Positions 31,572-40,990 of a DNA stretch of 50,545 nucleotides are shown here, piece after piece. A program made the translations under genes and the position numbers. Source of the stretch: Corallococcus interemptor. GTDB taxonomy: Bacteria > Myxococcota > Myxococcia > Myxococcales > Myxococcaceae. Numbering within the stretch: the stretch's first letter is position 1; every line of letters begins with the position of its first letter. The notes under the pieces are model-generated. The model was given only the letters and a program-made list of their open reading frames with translations. It did not search any database and was not told where the DNA came from. The DNA is taken from assembly GCF_003668875.1 (NCBI RefSeq), contig NZ_RAWM01000055.1, forward strand, positions 1 to 50,545. Reading direction: 5' to 3'.

Positions 31572-32651
31572 ATGATCTCCATTCGCTCCGTCGCTCTCTC
31601 CTGTGTGGTCGTGCTCGGCTTCTTTGCCGCGTGTAGTGACGATTCCCCCGACCCGGGCGGGACACCCGACGCGTCCGTGGAGATGTGCACCACCGAGGGC
31701 ACCACGCAGTGCGGCGACACCTGTGTGACCACCGCGACCGACCCGGCGCACTGCGGAGGGTGCGACCAGGCCTGCACGGCCACCGAGGCCTGTGAGGCCG
31801 GTGCCTGCGTCGCGGTCTGTCGGATTGCCGGCCAGCAGGTCGAGTCTGGGGCGTTGAACGCGGCGAACGCATGCGAGCAGTGCCGGCCCGAGCTGTACGC
31901 GACCGAGTGGACGCCACTCGTGGACGGGACGGCGTGCGGGACGGGACAGGTTTGCTCGACCGGCGCGTGCAGCTCGAAGTGCTTCATCGGCGGCACGCTC
32001 CATGACGAGGGCACGCCGAACCCGGCGAATGCCTGTGAGGTGTGCGCGCCAGCGACGTCAACGACGACGTGGTCTCCGCGCGAGAGCATTCCGCTGCTGG
32101 TCGGCGGCACCGACATCGCGGCGCAGGGCTGGACGGCGTACACGCAGGCGCCGAGCACGCTTACGTATGGTCAGGATTACGTGCGCCTCGCGACGTCGAC
32201 GAACAGCGGTGGCCGAACGAGTGGTCAGTTGCTCATCGCGCGACCGAACTCCGTTGACGGAACGCAGCCGTTCAAGCTTCGCGTGACGATGCAGGTCGAG
32301 TCTGTGAACACCCACAATCAGCTCGACAGCGGCGCGGCCATCCTGGGGACCTTCGCTCCTCCGGCTGGCAACTCAACGGATCGCTCGCAGATGATCTACC
32401 TGGACAGCGCGGCGATTGGCTGGGGGGATGACACCCAGTCCTCGGCGTTCGCCGTGACCGATGGCGCGTACCACGTCTACGAACTGGCGGTGAACACCGA
32501 CAAGGTGGCGACGGTAAGCGTTGACGGTGTCGCGAAGCTCACGCGGAACAACTTCACGACGAACGGCACCATCGCCATCGGCGACCAGACCAACGATCCG
32601 AACGTCGACGGTGCTGTGCGGATCAAATTGGTCGAGAAGCTCTGCCAATAA
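31572..32651 (+). CDS. cysteine-rich lipoprotein with C-terminal lectin-like domain
   Basis: A 359-residue lipoprotein with signal peptide and lipobox FAAC near residue 20. The first 150 residues contain Cys-rich repeats of a kind common in myxobacterial surface proteins (QCGDTCVTTATDPAHCGGCDQ, ANACEQCRPELYATEWTPLVDG, ANACEVCAPATSTTTWSPR). The last 190 residues are a beta sandwich resembling a concanavalin/laminin-G fold (YTQAPSTLTYGQDYVRLATS, AYHVYELAVNTDKVATVSVDG), so carbohydrate binding is possible. ATG 31572 is chosen for the signal peptide. A strong hairpin follows the stop. Confidence 0.75.
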   Translation: MISIRSVALSCVVVLGFFAACSDDSPDPGGTPDASVEMCTTEGTTQCGDTCVTTATDPAHCGGCDQACTATEACEAGACVAVCRIAGQQVESGALNAANACEQCRPELYATEWTPLVDGTACGTGQVCSTGACSSKCFIGGTLHDEGTPNPANACEVCAPATSTTTWSPRESIPLLVGGTDIAAQGWTAYTQAPSTLTYGQDYVRLATSTNSGGRTSGQLLIARPNSVDGTQPFKLRVTMQVESVNTHNQLDSGAAILGTFAPPAGNSTDRSQMIYLDSAAIGWGDDTQSSAFAVTDGAYHVYELAVNTDKVATVSVDGVAKLTRNNFTTNGTIAIGDQTNDPNVDGAVRIKLVEKLCQ

Positions 32652-32658
32652 GGCGCTC

Positions 32659-32690
32659 CTCTGTCCCCATTCATGAGAATGGGGACAGAG
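32659..32690. terminator. perfect-stem terminator between convergent genes
   Basis: CTCTGTCCCCATTC (32659-32672) and GAATGGGGACAGAG (32677-32690) form a 14-bp perfect stem with loop ATGA. It starts seven bases after the plus-strand stop and ends directly next to the minus-strand stop (32691-32693), so it can serve both genes. Confidence 0.8.
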
Positions 32691-33545
32691 TCACGTGTGG
32701 GCCATGATCGGGAACCGGTGGGCCTCTGGTGAGAGCCGGAGGTCCCGCACGAACAGGTCGGCCTCCGTGTCCTCACCGGCCTCCACCGCACCGGGCCAGT
32801 AACGCTCCGGGGTGAACCCGAAGCGGATGGCCCGGATGGGTCGGTCGATCAACCGGGGGAGCCAGGCTCGCAGGTCGAAGGGCTCCCGGGCGAAGACGTC
32901 GTCCAGGTAGAGCGTGTCTCCCTCGACTCCCGCGAACACCCAGGCCTCCGAGCCCAGCTGCCGCAACGGTCGCGCGAAGCCATTGGCCACGGGCCAACTC
33001 GCCGCCGTTGCGTAGCCACGCGCGCCGAAGCGCTCCGTTGACGGGAGCCCCTCGCGGGAGAGCGCGACAAGTCCGGCGCGCACTTCCGCGTCATCCAATG
33101 AGAGCGTGGGCGCGGGTGGACCTTCCGGCACCGCATCGTACGCGGCGGCGAACAACGTCTGCCTTTGCGGCTGGAACCCGAAGCGCGGGTAGAACTGGCG
33201 CACGGTCGGGTTGGCGAAGAGCAGCACGGGTGCGTCCCCGCATGCGTCCAACGCGGCGCTCATCACCACCCGTGACAGGCCCCGCCCACGATGCGATGGA
33301 ACACAGCCCACGGCGCCCAGCTGGTAGGCCGTCACCTCTTGCCCCTCCAACACCAGGCGCATCCGCATCACGGAGGCATTGGCTACCACGCGTCCGGCCT
33401 CCATCAGCGCGAACGCGTGGTAGTCGTCATTCCACTGTCCCCAGGCACACCAACGACGGAAGTCCGCCCGGCGGAACACCTGGGGTACGTAGTCACAGAG
33501 CAGCTGCTGCAAGTCCCTGTCTTGTGCTCCGATCCGGGTGACCAT
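32691..33545 (-). CDS. GNAT family N-acetyltransferase
   Basis: A 284-residue acetyltransferase. The acetyl-CoA motif is LGAVGCVPSHRGRGLSRVVMSAALD (about residues 75-100), and FYPRFGFQP follows as the conserved Tyr strand. The C-terminal 130 residues form a second domain (RPLRQLGSEAWVFAGVEGDTLYLDDV, IRAIRFGFTPERYW), as in two-domain members such as the Eis-like group. The substrate is unknown. CGGAG lies six bases before the ATG. The gene is monocistronic, with the perfect hairpin directly after its stop. Confidence 0.88.
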   Translation of the reverse strand: MVTRIGAQDRDLQQLLCDYVPQVFRRADFRRWCAWGQWNDDYHAFALMEAGRVVANASVMRMRLVLEGQEVTAYQLGAVGCVPSHRGRGLSRVVMSAALDACGDAPVLLFANPTVRQFYPRFGFQPQRQTLFAAAYDAVPEGPPAPTLSLDDAEVRAGLVALSREGLPSTERFGARGYATAASWPVANGFARPLRQLGSEAWVFAGVEGDTLYLDDVFAREPFDLRAWLPRLIDRPIRAIRFGFTPERYWPGAVEAGEDTEADLFVRDLRLSPEAHRFPIMAHT

Positions 33546-33566
33546 CGTTCGGCTCCGTGCGTGCGC

Positions 33567-34370
33567 TCACCAACCGTTGTAATGCCTCATCCACTCGCCG
33601 TACACGCTGATGTCCGACGCGCACGGCCCCTGCCCAGTCGTGTTGTAGGGCGGCGGCGCGGTGAGCGTCCCGGCGTTCCCCTTCGGCGGGCCGAAGTAGA
33701 CCGTGGACGATGTGAGCTGGGTGCAGTTGTCCGTGCCGGGGCCGTACCACTCCACCCAGTTGATGATGGAGCCGCTCAGCCAGTTGCGCCCCCACGGCAC
33801 GCGGATCCGTCCCACCACCGTCTCCGTCTGCGTGCTGTCGTTGATGATGACGCCCAGCCACCACTCGCCTTCCGCGTCCGCTCCGTTCTGCCAGACACGG
33901 ACGCGGTAGTACTGCCCGGCCACCCAGTTGAAGGGCACCATGGTCTGGTACCCCACCCCTTCGTGCGAGAACGGCTGACAGATGGCGCCAGCGACGTTCG
34001 AGCACGTCGCGCCATTGGCTCCCCAGATGGAGAACACCGCGCGTTTGCCATTGGGGTCCGTCTGGATGCCGATGTAGCCCGCTTCGCCGCCCGTCTGGAA
34101 GGCGAACTGCGCCGAGTAGAAATACCAGGGCGCGACGTGGGTCGCGTCCGCGGCCGGGTCGTTCGACGGGAAGATGGTCAGGTCGAAGTTGTAGAGGCCC
34201 TGCGCCGGCACGTTCGGCACGGTCCAATAGGAATACGTCTGGTTCACCTTCACCAAGGGCTGCGAAGTGGTCGCCAGCGTCTCGGGTTGCGTGGACTGGG
34301 ACTCAGCCCCTCCACAGGCAAGGAAGGAACCCAGACAGAAAGGAGTCAGCACCTGAAGGAATCGGGTCAT
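33567..34370 (-). CDS. secreted lipoprotein, DUF3472-like
   Basis: A 267-residue protein; ATG 34370 gives signal peptide MTRFLQVLTPFCLGSFLAC with a lipobox Cys at about residue 19. The mature part is beta-rich with many aromatic residues (APWYFYSAQFAFQTGGEAGYIG, QYYRVRVWQNGADAEGEWWLG, GSIINWVEWYG). The pattern of a Tyr/Phe-rich sandwich with GYIGIQ and W-x-G resembles DUF3472 proteins, some of which bind or act on carbohydrates; the assignment is moderate. It is separated from the acetyltransferase gene by 21 bases on the same strand, but a functional link is not obvious. Confidence 0.7.
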   Translation of the reverse strand: MTRFLQVLTPFCLGSFLACGGAESQSTQPETLATTSQPLVKVNQTYSYWTVPNVPAQGLYNFDLTIFPSNDPAADATHVAPWYFYSAQFAFQTGGEAGYIGIQTDPNGKRAVFSIWGANGATCSNVAGAICQPFSHEGVGYQTMVPFNWVAGQYYRVRVWQNGADAEGEWWLGVIINDSTQTETVVGRIRVPWGRNWLSGSIINWVEWYGPGTDNCTQLTSSTVYFGPPKGNAGTLTAPPPYNTTGQGPCASDISVYGEWMRHYNGW

Positions 34371-34422
34371 GGCGCCGCTCTCTCGCCAGTTCACTCGCCT
34401 CCGTCAAGCCGTTCCTTTCCAA

Positions 34423-35691
34423 CTACGCAGGCTTTACCGGTTCATGACTGTACACGCAAAGCCCCAGTCCCCAGATGAACATGAACGACAGGTGCACGCT
34501 GGGGTGGAACGGCAGGTAGTGCACCAGGGCCAGGACGTGGAAGCCCACGAAGGACAGCAGGGCTCCCGTGGCTGGAATCGACCCCGCCCGATGCCTTCGC
34601 ACCAGTGCCCTCGCCAGCAGGAAGTGCATCGTCGCCAGCAGCACCAGGCCCACGAGCCCTGTCTCCGCCCACGCCGTCAGCCAGAGGTTGTGTGAGTCCG
34701 TGGCCAGAAGGTCCGTGATGCCCGTCTCCGCCTGCGTCGCCAGGGCCGCGGGTTTGTGATTGCCGAAGCCCACACCGACCAACGGATGCTCGCGCACCAG
34801 GCGCCAACCCACGGACATCGCCAGTGAGCGCTCCCCGCTGCCGAAGAGGTTGTCCACCGCCTTGCCGAACCGCTCCCTCCACGCGGGCGTCAGCAACACC
34901 ACGGCCACCAGCGCCACCGCCACGCCCAGCCCGGCCTTGCGCGGCGTCCCCCGCAGCAACAGCAGCAGCGCCAGCACGCACACGCCCAGCGCCGCTCCCA
35001 GCGCTGCGCGCGCGAACGCGCCGTAGATGGACAGCAGCAGCCCCAGCACCATCACCCCGGCCAGCACCCTCCGCCGCGTTTCTTTCGACCGTCCAATCAC
35101 CGCCAGCGCGGGCCCCAATACGGCAATGGCCCCGTGCGCGAACCTCAGCCGGTGGAAGAAGAAGCCTCCGGCCGCGTACCTCGGGTTCTCCTCCGTCCCG
35201 AAGTTCTCGTGCAGGCGCGCCAGGTTCAGCTTCGTGAACTTCGGCGGCTCCCAGGGCCAGGGCACCCGGTGCTGGAAGAAGCCCAGCGCCGCCGCCAGGA
35301 GCCAGCCTCCCGCGATGAGGCTTCCCAGCAACAGCCACGGCACTCCCAGCGTCCCGATGCACGCGACCGCGGCTCCCGCCACCGTGTCCAGCGCCTGACC
35401 GTACCTCGCGCCCCTTGGCCACTTCGTCGCGGCTCCCGTCATCAGCGCCACCGCCGGAGACACCAGCTGCCAGATACTCAGGGCGACGCTCGCCAGCACG
35501 AACGCCCTCACGTCCTTCTCCAGCTTCAGCCGCTTCGTCGCCGCCAGCGCCAGGGCCAGCGCCGTGGCCAGGATGGCTCCGGCCTGGAGCACCGCCTCCG
35601 CCAGCACCAGCCCCACCGCGTAGAGGGCCAACACCGCGGCGACCGCCGTCCTCCAGCGCCCTGCTTCGACCGTCTTCGTATCCGTGAGCAT
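34423..35691 (-). CDS. O-antigen ligase/polymerase family membrane protein
   Basis: A 422-residue inner-membrane protein with about ten to twelve helices. The signature region is periplasmic: REHPLVGVGFGNHKP, then TDSHNLWLTAWAETGLVGLV, with the conserved HN and E of the Wzy_C/WaaL family. It joins or polymerises lipid-linked sugar units, so it could act with the glycosyltransferases at 24600-28490, seven kilobases away. Ligase versus polymerase cannot be told from sequence. ATG 35691 is chosen with GAGG upstream; in-frame codons further upstream read as unstructured sequence. It is divergent from the MFS gene. Confidence 0.85.
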   Translation of the reverse strand: MLTDTKTVEAGRWRTAVAAVLALYAVGLVLAEAVLQAGAILATALALALAATKRLKLEKDVRAFVLASVALSIWQLVSPAVALMTGAATKWPRGARYGQALDTVAGAAVACIGTLGVPWLLLGSLIAGGWLLAAALGFFQHRVPWPWEPPKFTKLNLARLHENFGTEENPRYAAGGFFFHRLRFAHGAIAVLGPALAVIGRSKETRRRVLAGVMVLGLLLSIYGAFARAALGAALGVCVLALLLLLRGTPRKAGLGVAVALVAVVLLTPAWRERFGKAVDNLFGSGERSLAMSVGWRLVREHPLVGVGFGNHKPAALATQAETGITDLLATDSHNLWLTAWAETGLVGLVLLATMHFLLARALVRRHRAGSIPATGALLSFVGFHVLALVHYLPFHPSVHLSFMFIWGLGLCVYSHEPVKPA

Positions 35692-35873
35692 GCCGTGCGC
35701 CTCGGACTCGCGAGGCCGCTGGACCCTATCCCACCTCGTGTGTCTCCGCCCTTCCGGACTGGACGTGGAATCCCGGGGCGATGGCGCCCATGCCACTTTT
35801 CACGCGCTTGACGTTGGCGGTCCGGACGGGCACGCGTTACCCAGGGTCCTTTCCCGCCGGGCCCTCTTCCGAC

Positions 35874-37343
35874 ATGCGCACCACCCATCGACCGTTCACC
35901 ACCCTGGCTCTGGCGCTGTCCCTCTTCGTGGCCGCGCTGGAGATGACCGTCGTCTCCACCGCCATGCCCACGGTGGTCAGCGACCTGGGCGGCATCCAGC
36001 ACTACGCGTGGGTCTTCACCGCGTACATGCTGTCCTCCACCATCACCGTCCCCATCTACGGGAAGCTCGCCGACCTCTACGGCCGCAAGCCCATCATCCT
36101 CTTCGGCTCCGCCCTGTTCCTGCTGTCGTCCCTGGCGTGCGGGTTCTCCACGTCCATGAACATGCTGATCGCCTTCCGCGTCCTCCAGGGCCTGGGCGCC
36201 GGCGCGATGCAGCCCATCGCGATCACCATCATCGGGGACATCTACACGCTGGAGCAGCGCGGGAAGGTCCAGGGTGCCTTCAGCGCCGTGTGGGGCATCG
36301 CCGGGCTCGCGGGCCCGCTCACCGGTGGCCTCATCGTGAAGTACCTCACGTGGCACTGGATCTTCTTCATCAACATCCCCATCGGCATCGCGTCCATGGT
36401 GCTGCTCGTCATGTTCTTCCACGAGCAGCTCCAGCCCAAGGCTCGCGCGCGGCTCGACTACGCGGGCGCGGCGCTGCTGTCCTCGGGCGTCGTGGCGCTG
36501 CTGTTCGGGGTGCAGGGTTCGGGCACGACGCTGCTCGCCCTGCCCCTGGCCGCCCTGCTCCTCACCGCGTTCGTGTTCGTGGAGCTCCGCGCCGCAGAGC
36601 CCATCATCCCGATGAGCATCTTCAAGATCCCCACCATCGCCATCTCCAACGTGGCCGGCGCCCTCTTCTCCGCCGCCCAGTTCGGCGCGACCACCTACGT
36701 GCCGCTGTACGTGCAGGGCGTGCTCGGCGGCTCGGCCACCATGGCGGGCGGGATGATCACCCCGATGATCGTCGGCTGGCCCCTGGCGAGCCTCATCGGA
36801 GGCAAGCTGATGGTGCGCACGGGCTTCCGTCCGCTCATCGTCGGCGGGCTGGGACTCGCGTCCATCGGCACCGTGCTGATGGCGCTGCTGCTCAAGCCGG
36901 GCGCTTCCATGCTCGTGCCGCGGATCGCCATGGGGCTGTTCGGCATTGGCCTGGGCTTCGCCGCCATGGCCACGATGGTCGCCGTCCAGACGACCGTGGG
37001 CTGGGAGCTGCGGGGCGTGGCCACCGCGAGCAGCATGTTCTTCCGCACCATCGGCGGGTCGCTGGGCGTGGGCGTCATGGGCGGCGTGCTGGTGTCGCAG
37101 CTCATGAAGGACCCGAACGTCCCCGTCAGCGCCGCCACGGAGCTGCTGGGCCCCGAGCACGGACGCGGCCTGGCCCCCGCCATCCTGGAGACGCTGGGCA
37201 GCGCCCTGAACACGGGCCTGTCCATCAACTTCTGGATCATGTGCGCGGCGATGATCGCCGCGTTCACGGCGGGACTGTTCTTCCCCAAGGTGAAGCGCGG
37301 CGGCACGCCGGTGAACATGTCCGACGTGCCCGCCTCCCACTGA
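35874..37343 (+). CDS. DHA2/EmrB-type MFS exporter, 14 helices
   Basis: A 489-residue inner-membrane proton antiporter, probably for drug or metabolite export. The opening LALALSLFVAALEMTVVSTAMPTVVSDLGG is the family's first helix and motif D, YGKLADLYGRKPI is motif A between helices 2 and 3, and FRVLQGLGAGAMQPIA is motif B/C in helix 5. Length and helix count fit the 14-helix DHA2 family. ATG 35874 is chosen over 35781, which adds 31 atypical residues. No fusion-protein partner (EmrA/TolC) is adjacent, so it may act alone. Confidence 0.9.
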   Translation: MRTTHRPFTTLALALSLFVAALEMTVVSTAMPTVVSDLGGIQHYAWVFTAYMLSSTITVPIYGKLADLYGRKPIILFGSALFLLSSLACGFSTSMNMLIAFRVLQGLGAGAMQPIAITIIGDIYTLEQRGKVQGAFSAVWGIAGLAGPLTGGLIVKYLTWHWIFFINIPIGIASMVLLVMFFHEQLQPKARARLDYAGAALLSSGVVALLFGVQGSGTTLLALPLAALLLTAFVFVELRAAEPIIPMSIFKIPTIAISNVAGALFSAAQFGATTYVPLYVQGVLGGSATMAGGMITPMIVGWPLASLIGGKLMVRTGFRPLIVGGLGLASIGTVLMALLLKPGASMLVPRIAMGLFGIGLGFAAMATMVAVQTTVGWELRGVATASSMFFRTIGGSLGVGVMGGVLVSQLMKDPNVPVSAATELLGPEHGRGLAPAILETLGSALNTGLSINFWIMCAAMIAAFTAGLFFPKVKRGGTPVNMSDVPASH

Positions 37344-37451
37344 GGCCGTGTCATGCGTCCGTCATTGCGCGGCGGAATCACGTTGCACCGCGCGTGAAGT
37401 CTGGAGTCCCATCTCCCGGGGTTGCACGGCCTTCACCTCGGGAGATGAAAG

Positions 37452-39812
37452 ATGGCGGGTCCGCTGAGTGACGAGGAGCTGGGGAAGATCGACGCCTACT
37501 GGCGCGCGGCGAACTACCTGTCCATCGGGCAGATCTACCTCAAGGACAACCCGCTCCTGGAGCGGCCCCTCACCCGCGAGGACATCAAGCCGCGCCTGCT
37601 GGGGCACTTCGGCACCACGCCCGGCCTCAACTTCATCTACGTCCACCTGAACCGCATCATCCGGAACCACCGGGCCAACATGATGTATCTCATTGGCCCC
37701 GGGCACGGCGCGCCCGGCATCATCGCCAACACGTTCCTCGAAGGCTCCTACACGGAGCTGTATCCCAACATCGAGCGCAACCGCGACGGCATGAAGCGCC
37801 TGTTCCGCCAGTTCTCCTGGCCCTACGGCGTCCCCAGCCACGACGCGCCGGAGGTCCCCGGCTCCATCAGCGAGGGTGGCGAGCTGGGCTACGCGCTCCT
37901 CCACGCCTACGGCGCCGTGCTGGACAACCCGGACCTCATCGTCCCCTGCGTCGTCGGCGACGGCGAGGCGGAGACGGGCGCGCTCGCCGCGAGCTGGCAC
38001 TCCAACAAGTTCATCAACCCCATCAGCGACGGCGCCGTCCTGCCCATCCTGCACCTCAACGGGTACAAGATCGCCAACCCCACGGTGCTCGCGCGCATCG
38101 ACCATGACGAGCTGGAGGCCCTCTTCAAGGGCTACGGCTACACGCCCTACTTCCTGGAGGGCGACGACCCGAAGGACATGCACCAGCGGATGGCGGCGGT
38201 GCTCGACACGCTCTACGCCGAGATCCAGCGCATCCAGCGCCACGCCCGTGAGAACAACGACCCCACCCGCCCGCGCTGGCCCATGCTCGTGCTGCGCACC
38301 CCCAAGGGGTGGACCGGCCCGAAGGTGGTGGACGGCAAGCCGGTGGAGGGCACCTGGCGCGCGCACCAGGTCCCGCTGGAGGAGGTGCGTGACAACCCCG
38401 AGCACCTGAAGATCCTCGAGGCGTGGCTCCACAGCTACCGCCCCCGCGAGCTGTTCGACGAGAACGGCACCTTCCGCGAGGAGCTGGCGGACATCGCGCC
38501 CAAGGGCCGGCTGCGCATGGGCGTCAACGTGCACTCGAACGGTGGCCAGCTACTGGTGCCGCTCGTGCTGCCGGGCTTCCGTGACTACGCGGTGGACCCG
38601 GGCGTCCCCGGCTCCAAGCAGGTCAGCGCCACCAAGGTGCTGGGCGGCTACCTGCGGGACGTGATGCGCCACAACCTGGCGGCGAAGAACTTCCGCATGT
38701 TCGCCCCGGATGAGAACGCGTCCAACCGGCTCCAGGACGTGTACGCCGTCAGCGGCAAGAGCTGGGACGCGAAGCAGCTGTCGACGGACGAGAACCTCTC
38801 CGTCGACGGCCGCGTGATGGAGGTCCTGAGCGAGCACCTCTGCCAGGGCTGGCTGGAGGGCTACCTGCTCACCGGACGCCACGGCTTCTTCTCCTGCTAC
38901 GAAGCGTTCATCCACATCATCGATTCGATGTTCAACCAGCACGCCAAGTGGATAAAGAGCGCGAAGGAGCTTCCGTGGCGCAAGCCCATCGCGTCGCTGA
39001 ACTACCTGCTCAGCTCGCACGTGTGGCGGCAGGACCACAACGGGTTCTCCCACCAGGACCCGGGCTTCATCGACCACGTGGCCAACAAGAAGGCGGACAC
39101 GGTGCGCATCTACCTGCCGCCGGACGCGAACACGCTCCTGTCGGTGGCGGACCACTGTCTGCGCTCGAAGAACTACGTGAACCTCATCATCGCGGGGAAG
39201 CAGCTGTCGCCCGTGTGGCTGGACATGGCAAGCGCCGTGCGCCACTGCTCGGCGGGCATTGGCGCGTGGGACTGGGCGGGCAATGACGACGGTGACCCGG
39301 ACGTGGTGATGGCCTGCGCGGGTGACGTGCCCACCATGGAGACGCTGGCCGCGGTGACGCTGCTGCGCGAGTGGGCCCCGGAGCTCAAGGTGCGCGTGGT
39401 CAACGTGGTGGACGTCTTCACGCTCGCGCCCGTGCACGTCCATCCGCACGGCCTCAACGAAGAAGACTTCAACCGCCTGTTCACCACGGACAAGCCCGTG
39501 GTGTTCGCGTTCCACGGCTACCCGACGCTGGTGCACAAGCTCACGTACAACCGGGCGAATCACGCCAACATCCACGTGCACGGGTACAAGGAAGAGGGCA
39601 CCACGACGACGCCGTTCGACATGACGGTGCTCAACGACATGGACCGCTTCACCCTGGCGCTTGACGCCATCCGGCACTCGAAGGCCGCGCGGCACCGGCT
39701 GGACGACGCGGAGCAGCGCTTCTCCGAGGTGAGGCAGCGGCACAAGCTCTACGTGTCGGAGCACGGTGAGGACATGCCGGAGGTGGCCCACTGGAAATGG
39801 AGCGCGCGATGA
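37452..39812 (+). CDS. xfp: xylulose-5-phosphate/fructose-6-phosphate phosphoketolase
   Basis: A thiamine-diphosphate enzyme that splits xylulose-5-phosphate (and often fructose-6-phosphate) into acetyl phosphate and a sugar phosphate. The protein is 786 residues, normal for the family. Visible motifs are [11 protein letters not shown] near residue 80, [17 protein letters not shown], the ThDP/metal-binding [22 protein letters not shown] (about 170-190), [22 protein letters not shown] and [19 protein letters not shown] follows GGGAG. Its stop overlaps the acetate kinase start by ATGA, which then turns acetyl phosphate into acetate and ATP. Confidence 0.96.
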   Translation: MAGPLSDEELGKIDAYWRAANYLSIGQIYLKDNPLLERPLTREDIKPRLLGHFGTTPGLNFIYVHLNRIIRNHRANMMYLIGPGHGAPGIIANTFLEGSYTELYPNIERNRDGMKRLFRQFSWPYGVPSHDAPEVPGSISEGGELGYALLHAYGAVLDNPDLIVPCVVGDGEAETGALAASWHSNKFINPISDGAVLPILHLNGYKIANPTVLARIDHDELEALFKGYGYTPYFLEGDDPKDMHQRMAAVLDTLYAEIQRIQRHARENNDPTRPRWPMLVLRTPKGWTGPKVVDGKPVEGTWRAHQVPLEEVRDNPEHLKILEAWLHSYRPRELFDENGTFREELADIAPKGRLRMGVNVHSNGGQLLVPLVLPGFRDYAVDPGVPGSKQVSATKVLGGYLRDVMRHNLAAKNFRMFAPDENASNRLQDVYAVSGKSWDAKQLSTDENLSVDGRVMEVLSEHLCQGWLEGYLLTGRHGFFSCYEAFIHIIDSMFNQHAKWIKSAKELPWRKPIASLNYLLSSHVWRQDHNGFSHQDPGFIDHVANKKADTVRIYLPPDANTLLSVADHCLRSKNYVNLIIAGKQLSPVWLDMASAVRHCSAGIGAWDWAGNDDGDPDVVMACAGDVPTMETLAAVTLLREWAPELKVRVVNVVDVFTLAPVHVHPHGLNEEDFNRLFTTDKPVVFAFHGYPTLVHKLTYNRANHANIHVHGYKEEGTTTTPFDMTVLNDMDRFTLALDAIRHSKAARHRLDDAEQRFSEVRQRHKLYVSEHGEDMPEVAHWKWSAR

Positions 39813-40984
39813 GCGACCCGGGCACGGTGCTGGTCATCAACAGCGGCTCGTCGTCGCTGAAGTTCGGCCTCTACGTCGAACAGGGTGGCCAGGAGGCGGT
39901 CCGGTTCAAGGGCAGCGCGACCCACATTGGCGCGGAGCAGGGCCGGCTGGTCGTGAAGGACGGCGCGGGGAAGCAGGTGCGCGCCCTGGACGTGCGGCAT
40001 CCGTCGCAGGAGGACGCCCTCCAGGAGGCCGTGCGGCACCTGAAGGAGCTGGGCGCGGAGCCACCCCAGGCCATCGGGCACCGGGTGGTGCATGGCGGCC
40101 CCCACCTGCGCCAGCACCAGGCGCTGACGCCGGAGGTGATGAAGGCCCTGGAGGAGGCGACGCACTTCGCGCCGCTGCACATCCCCTCCGCGCTCCGGCT
40201 CATCCGGGCCACGCAGCGGCAGCTCCCGGATGTGCCCCAGTTCGTCTGCTTCGACACGGCCTTCCACGCGACGCTGCCAGAGGTCGCGTCGACGTTCCCC
40301 CTGCCCCGCTCCGTGCGCGAGCAGGGCGTGCAGCGGTACGGCTTCCATGGCCTGTCGTACGAGTCCATCGTGGCAAGGCTCGCGCCCCACATCCCCGAGC
40401 GCACCGTGGTGGCGCACCTGGGCAATGGCGCGAGCCTCGTGGCGCTCGAACGTGGACGCTCCGTGGATACCTCCATGGGCTTCACGCCCACCGGCGGCAT
40501 TCCCAGCGGCACCCGCACGGGCGACCTGGATCCGGGCGTGCTGCTGTTCCTGATGCGCACGGGCGGTCTGGACGCGGATGCGCTGGAGACGCTGGTGAAC
40601 AAGGACTCCGGGCTGCGCGGCCTGTCGGACGGTACCAGCGACATGCAGGCCCTCACGCGCGACGCGGCGGCGGGCAACGCGGCGGCGGCACTGGCGGTGG
40701 ATGTCTTCACGCGCGGCATCGCGAAGACGGTGGGTGCCTACGCGGCGGTGCTCGGCGGGCTGGACCTGCTCGTCTTCACCGGCGGCATCGGGGAGAACAG
40801 CGCGCAGGTCCGCGAGGGCGTGTGCGCGAGGCTGGGCCACCTGGGCGTCCGCGTGGACCCGCAGCGGAACGAGGCCAACGCGCAGGTCATCACCACCGAT
40901 GCATCACCCTGCCCGGTGCGCGTGCTGCCCAGCGATGAGGAGGTTCAGCTCGCCCGTCACACGCGCCGGCTGCTTCGCGGTTGA
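39809..40984 (+). CDS. ackA: acetate kinase
   Basis: Converts acetyl phosphate and ADP to acetate and ATP, the second step after phosphoketolase. The 391-residue protein has family motifs [11 protein letters not shown] (residues 8-18), [35 protein letters not shown] and [16 protein letters not shown] 39809 is preferred over 39797 because GGAG lies seven bases before it and it overlaps the phosphoketolase stop by ATGA, a common coupling of these genes. It ends six bases from the convergent lptG stop. Confidence 0.95.
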   Translation: MSDPGTVLVINSGSSSLKFGLYVEQGGQEAVRFKGSATHIGAEQGRLVVKDGAGKQVRALDVRHPSQEDALQEAVRHLKELGAEPPQAIGHRVVHGGPHLRQHQALTPEVMKALEEATHFAPLHIPSALRLIRATQRQLPDVPQFVCFDTAFHATLPEVASTFPLPRSVREQGVQRYGFHGLSYESIVARLAPHIPERTVVAHLGNGASLVALERGRSVDTSMGFTPTGGIPSGTRTGDLDPGVLLFLMRTGGLDADALETLVNKDSGLRGLSDGTSDMQALTRDAAAGNAAAALAVDVFTRGIAKTVGAYAAVLGGLDLLVFTGGIGENSAQVREGVCARLGHLGVRVDPQRNEANAQVITTDASPCPVRVLPSDEEVQLARHTRRLLRG

Positions 40985-40990
40985 ACGGGT

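Noticed and set aside
31103-32158. A 351-codon minus frame extending the small lipoprotein
   Set aside because: Everything upstream of 31405 is antisense to the lipoprotein at 31572 and has no signal-peptide start.
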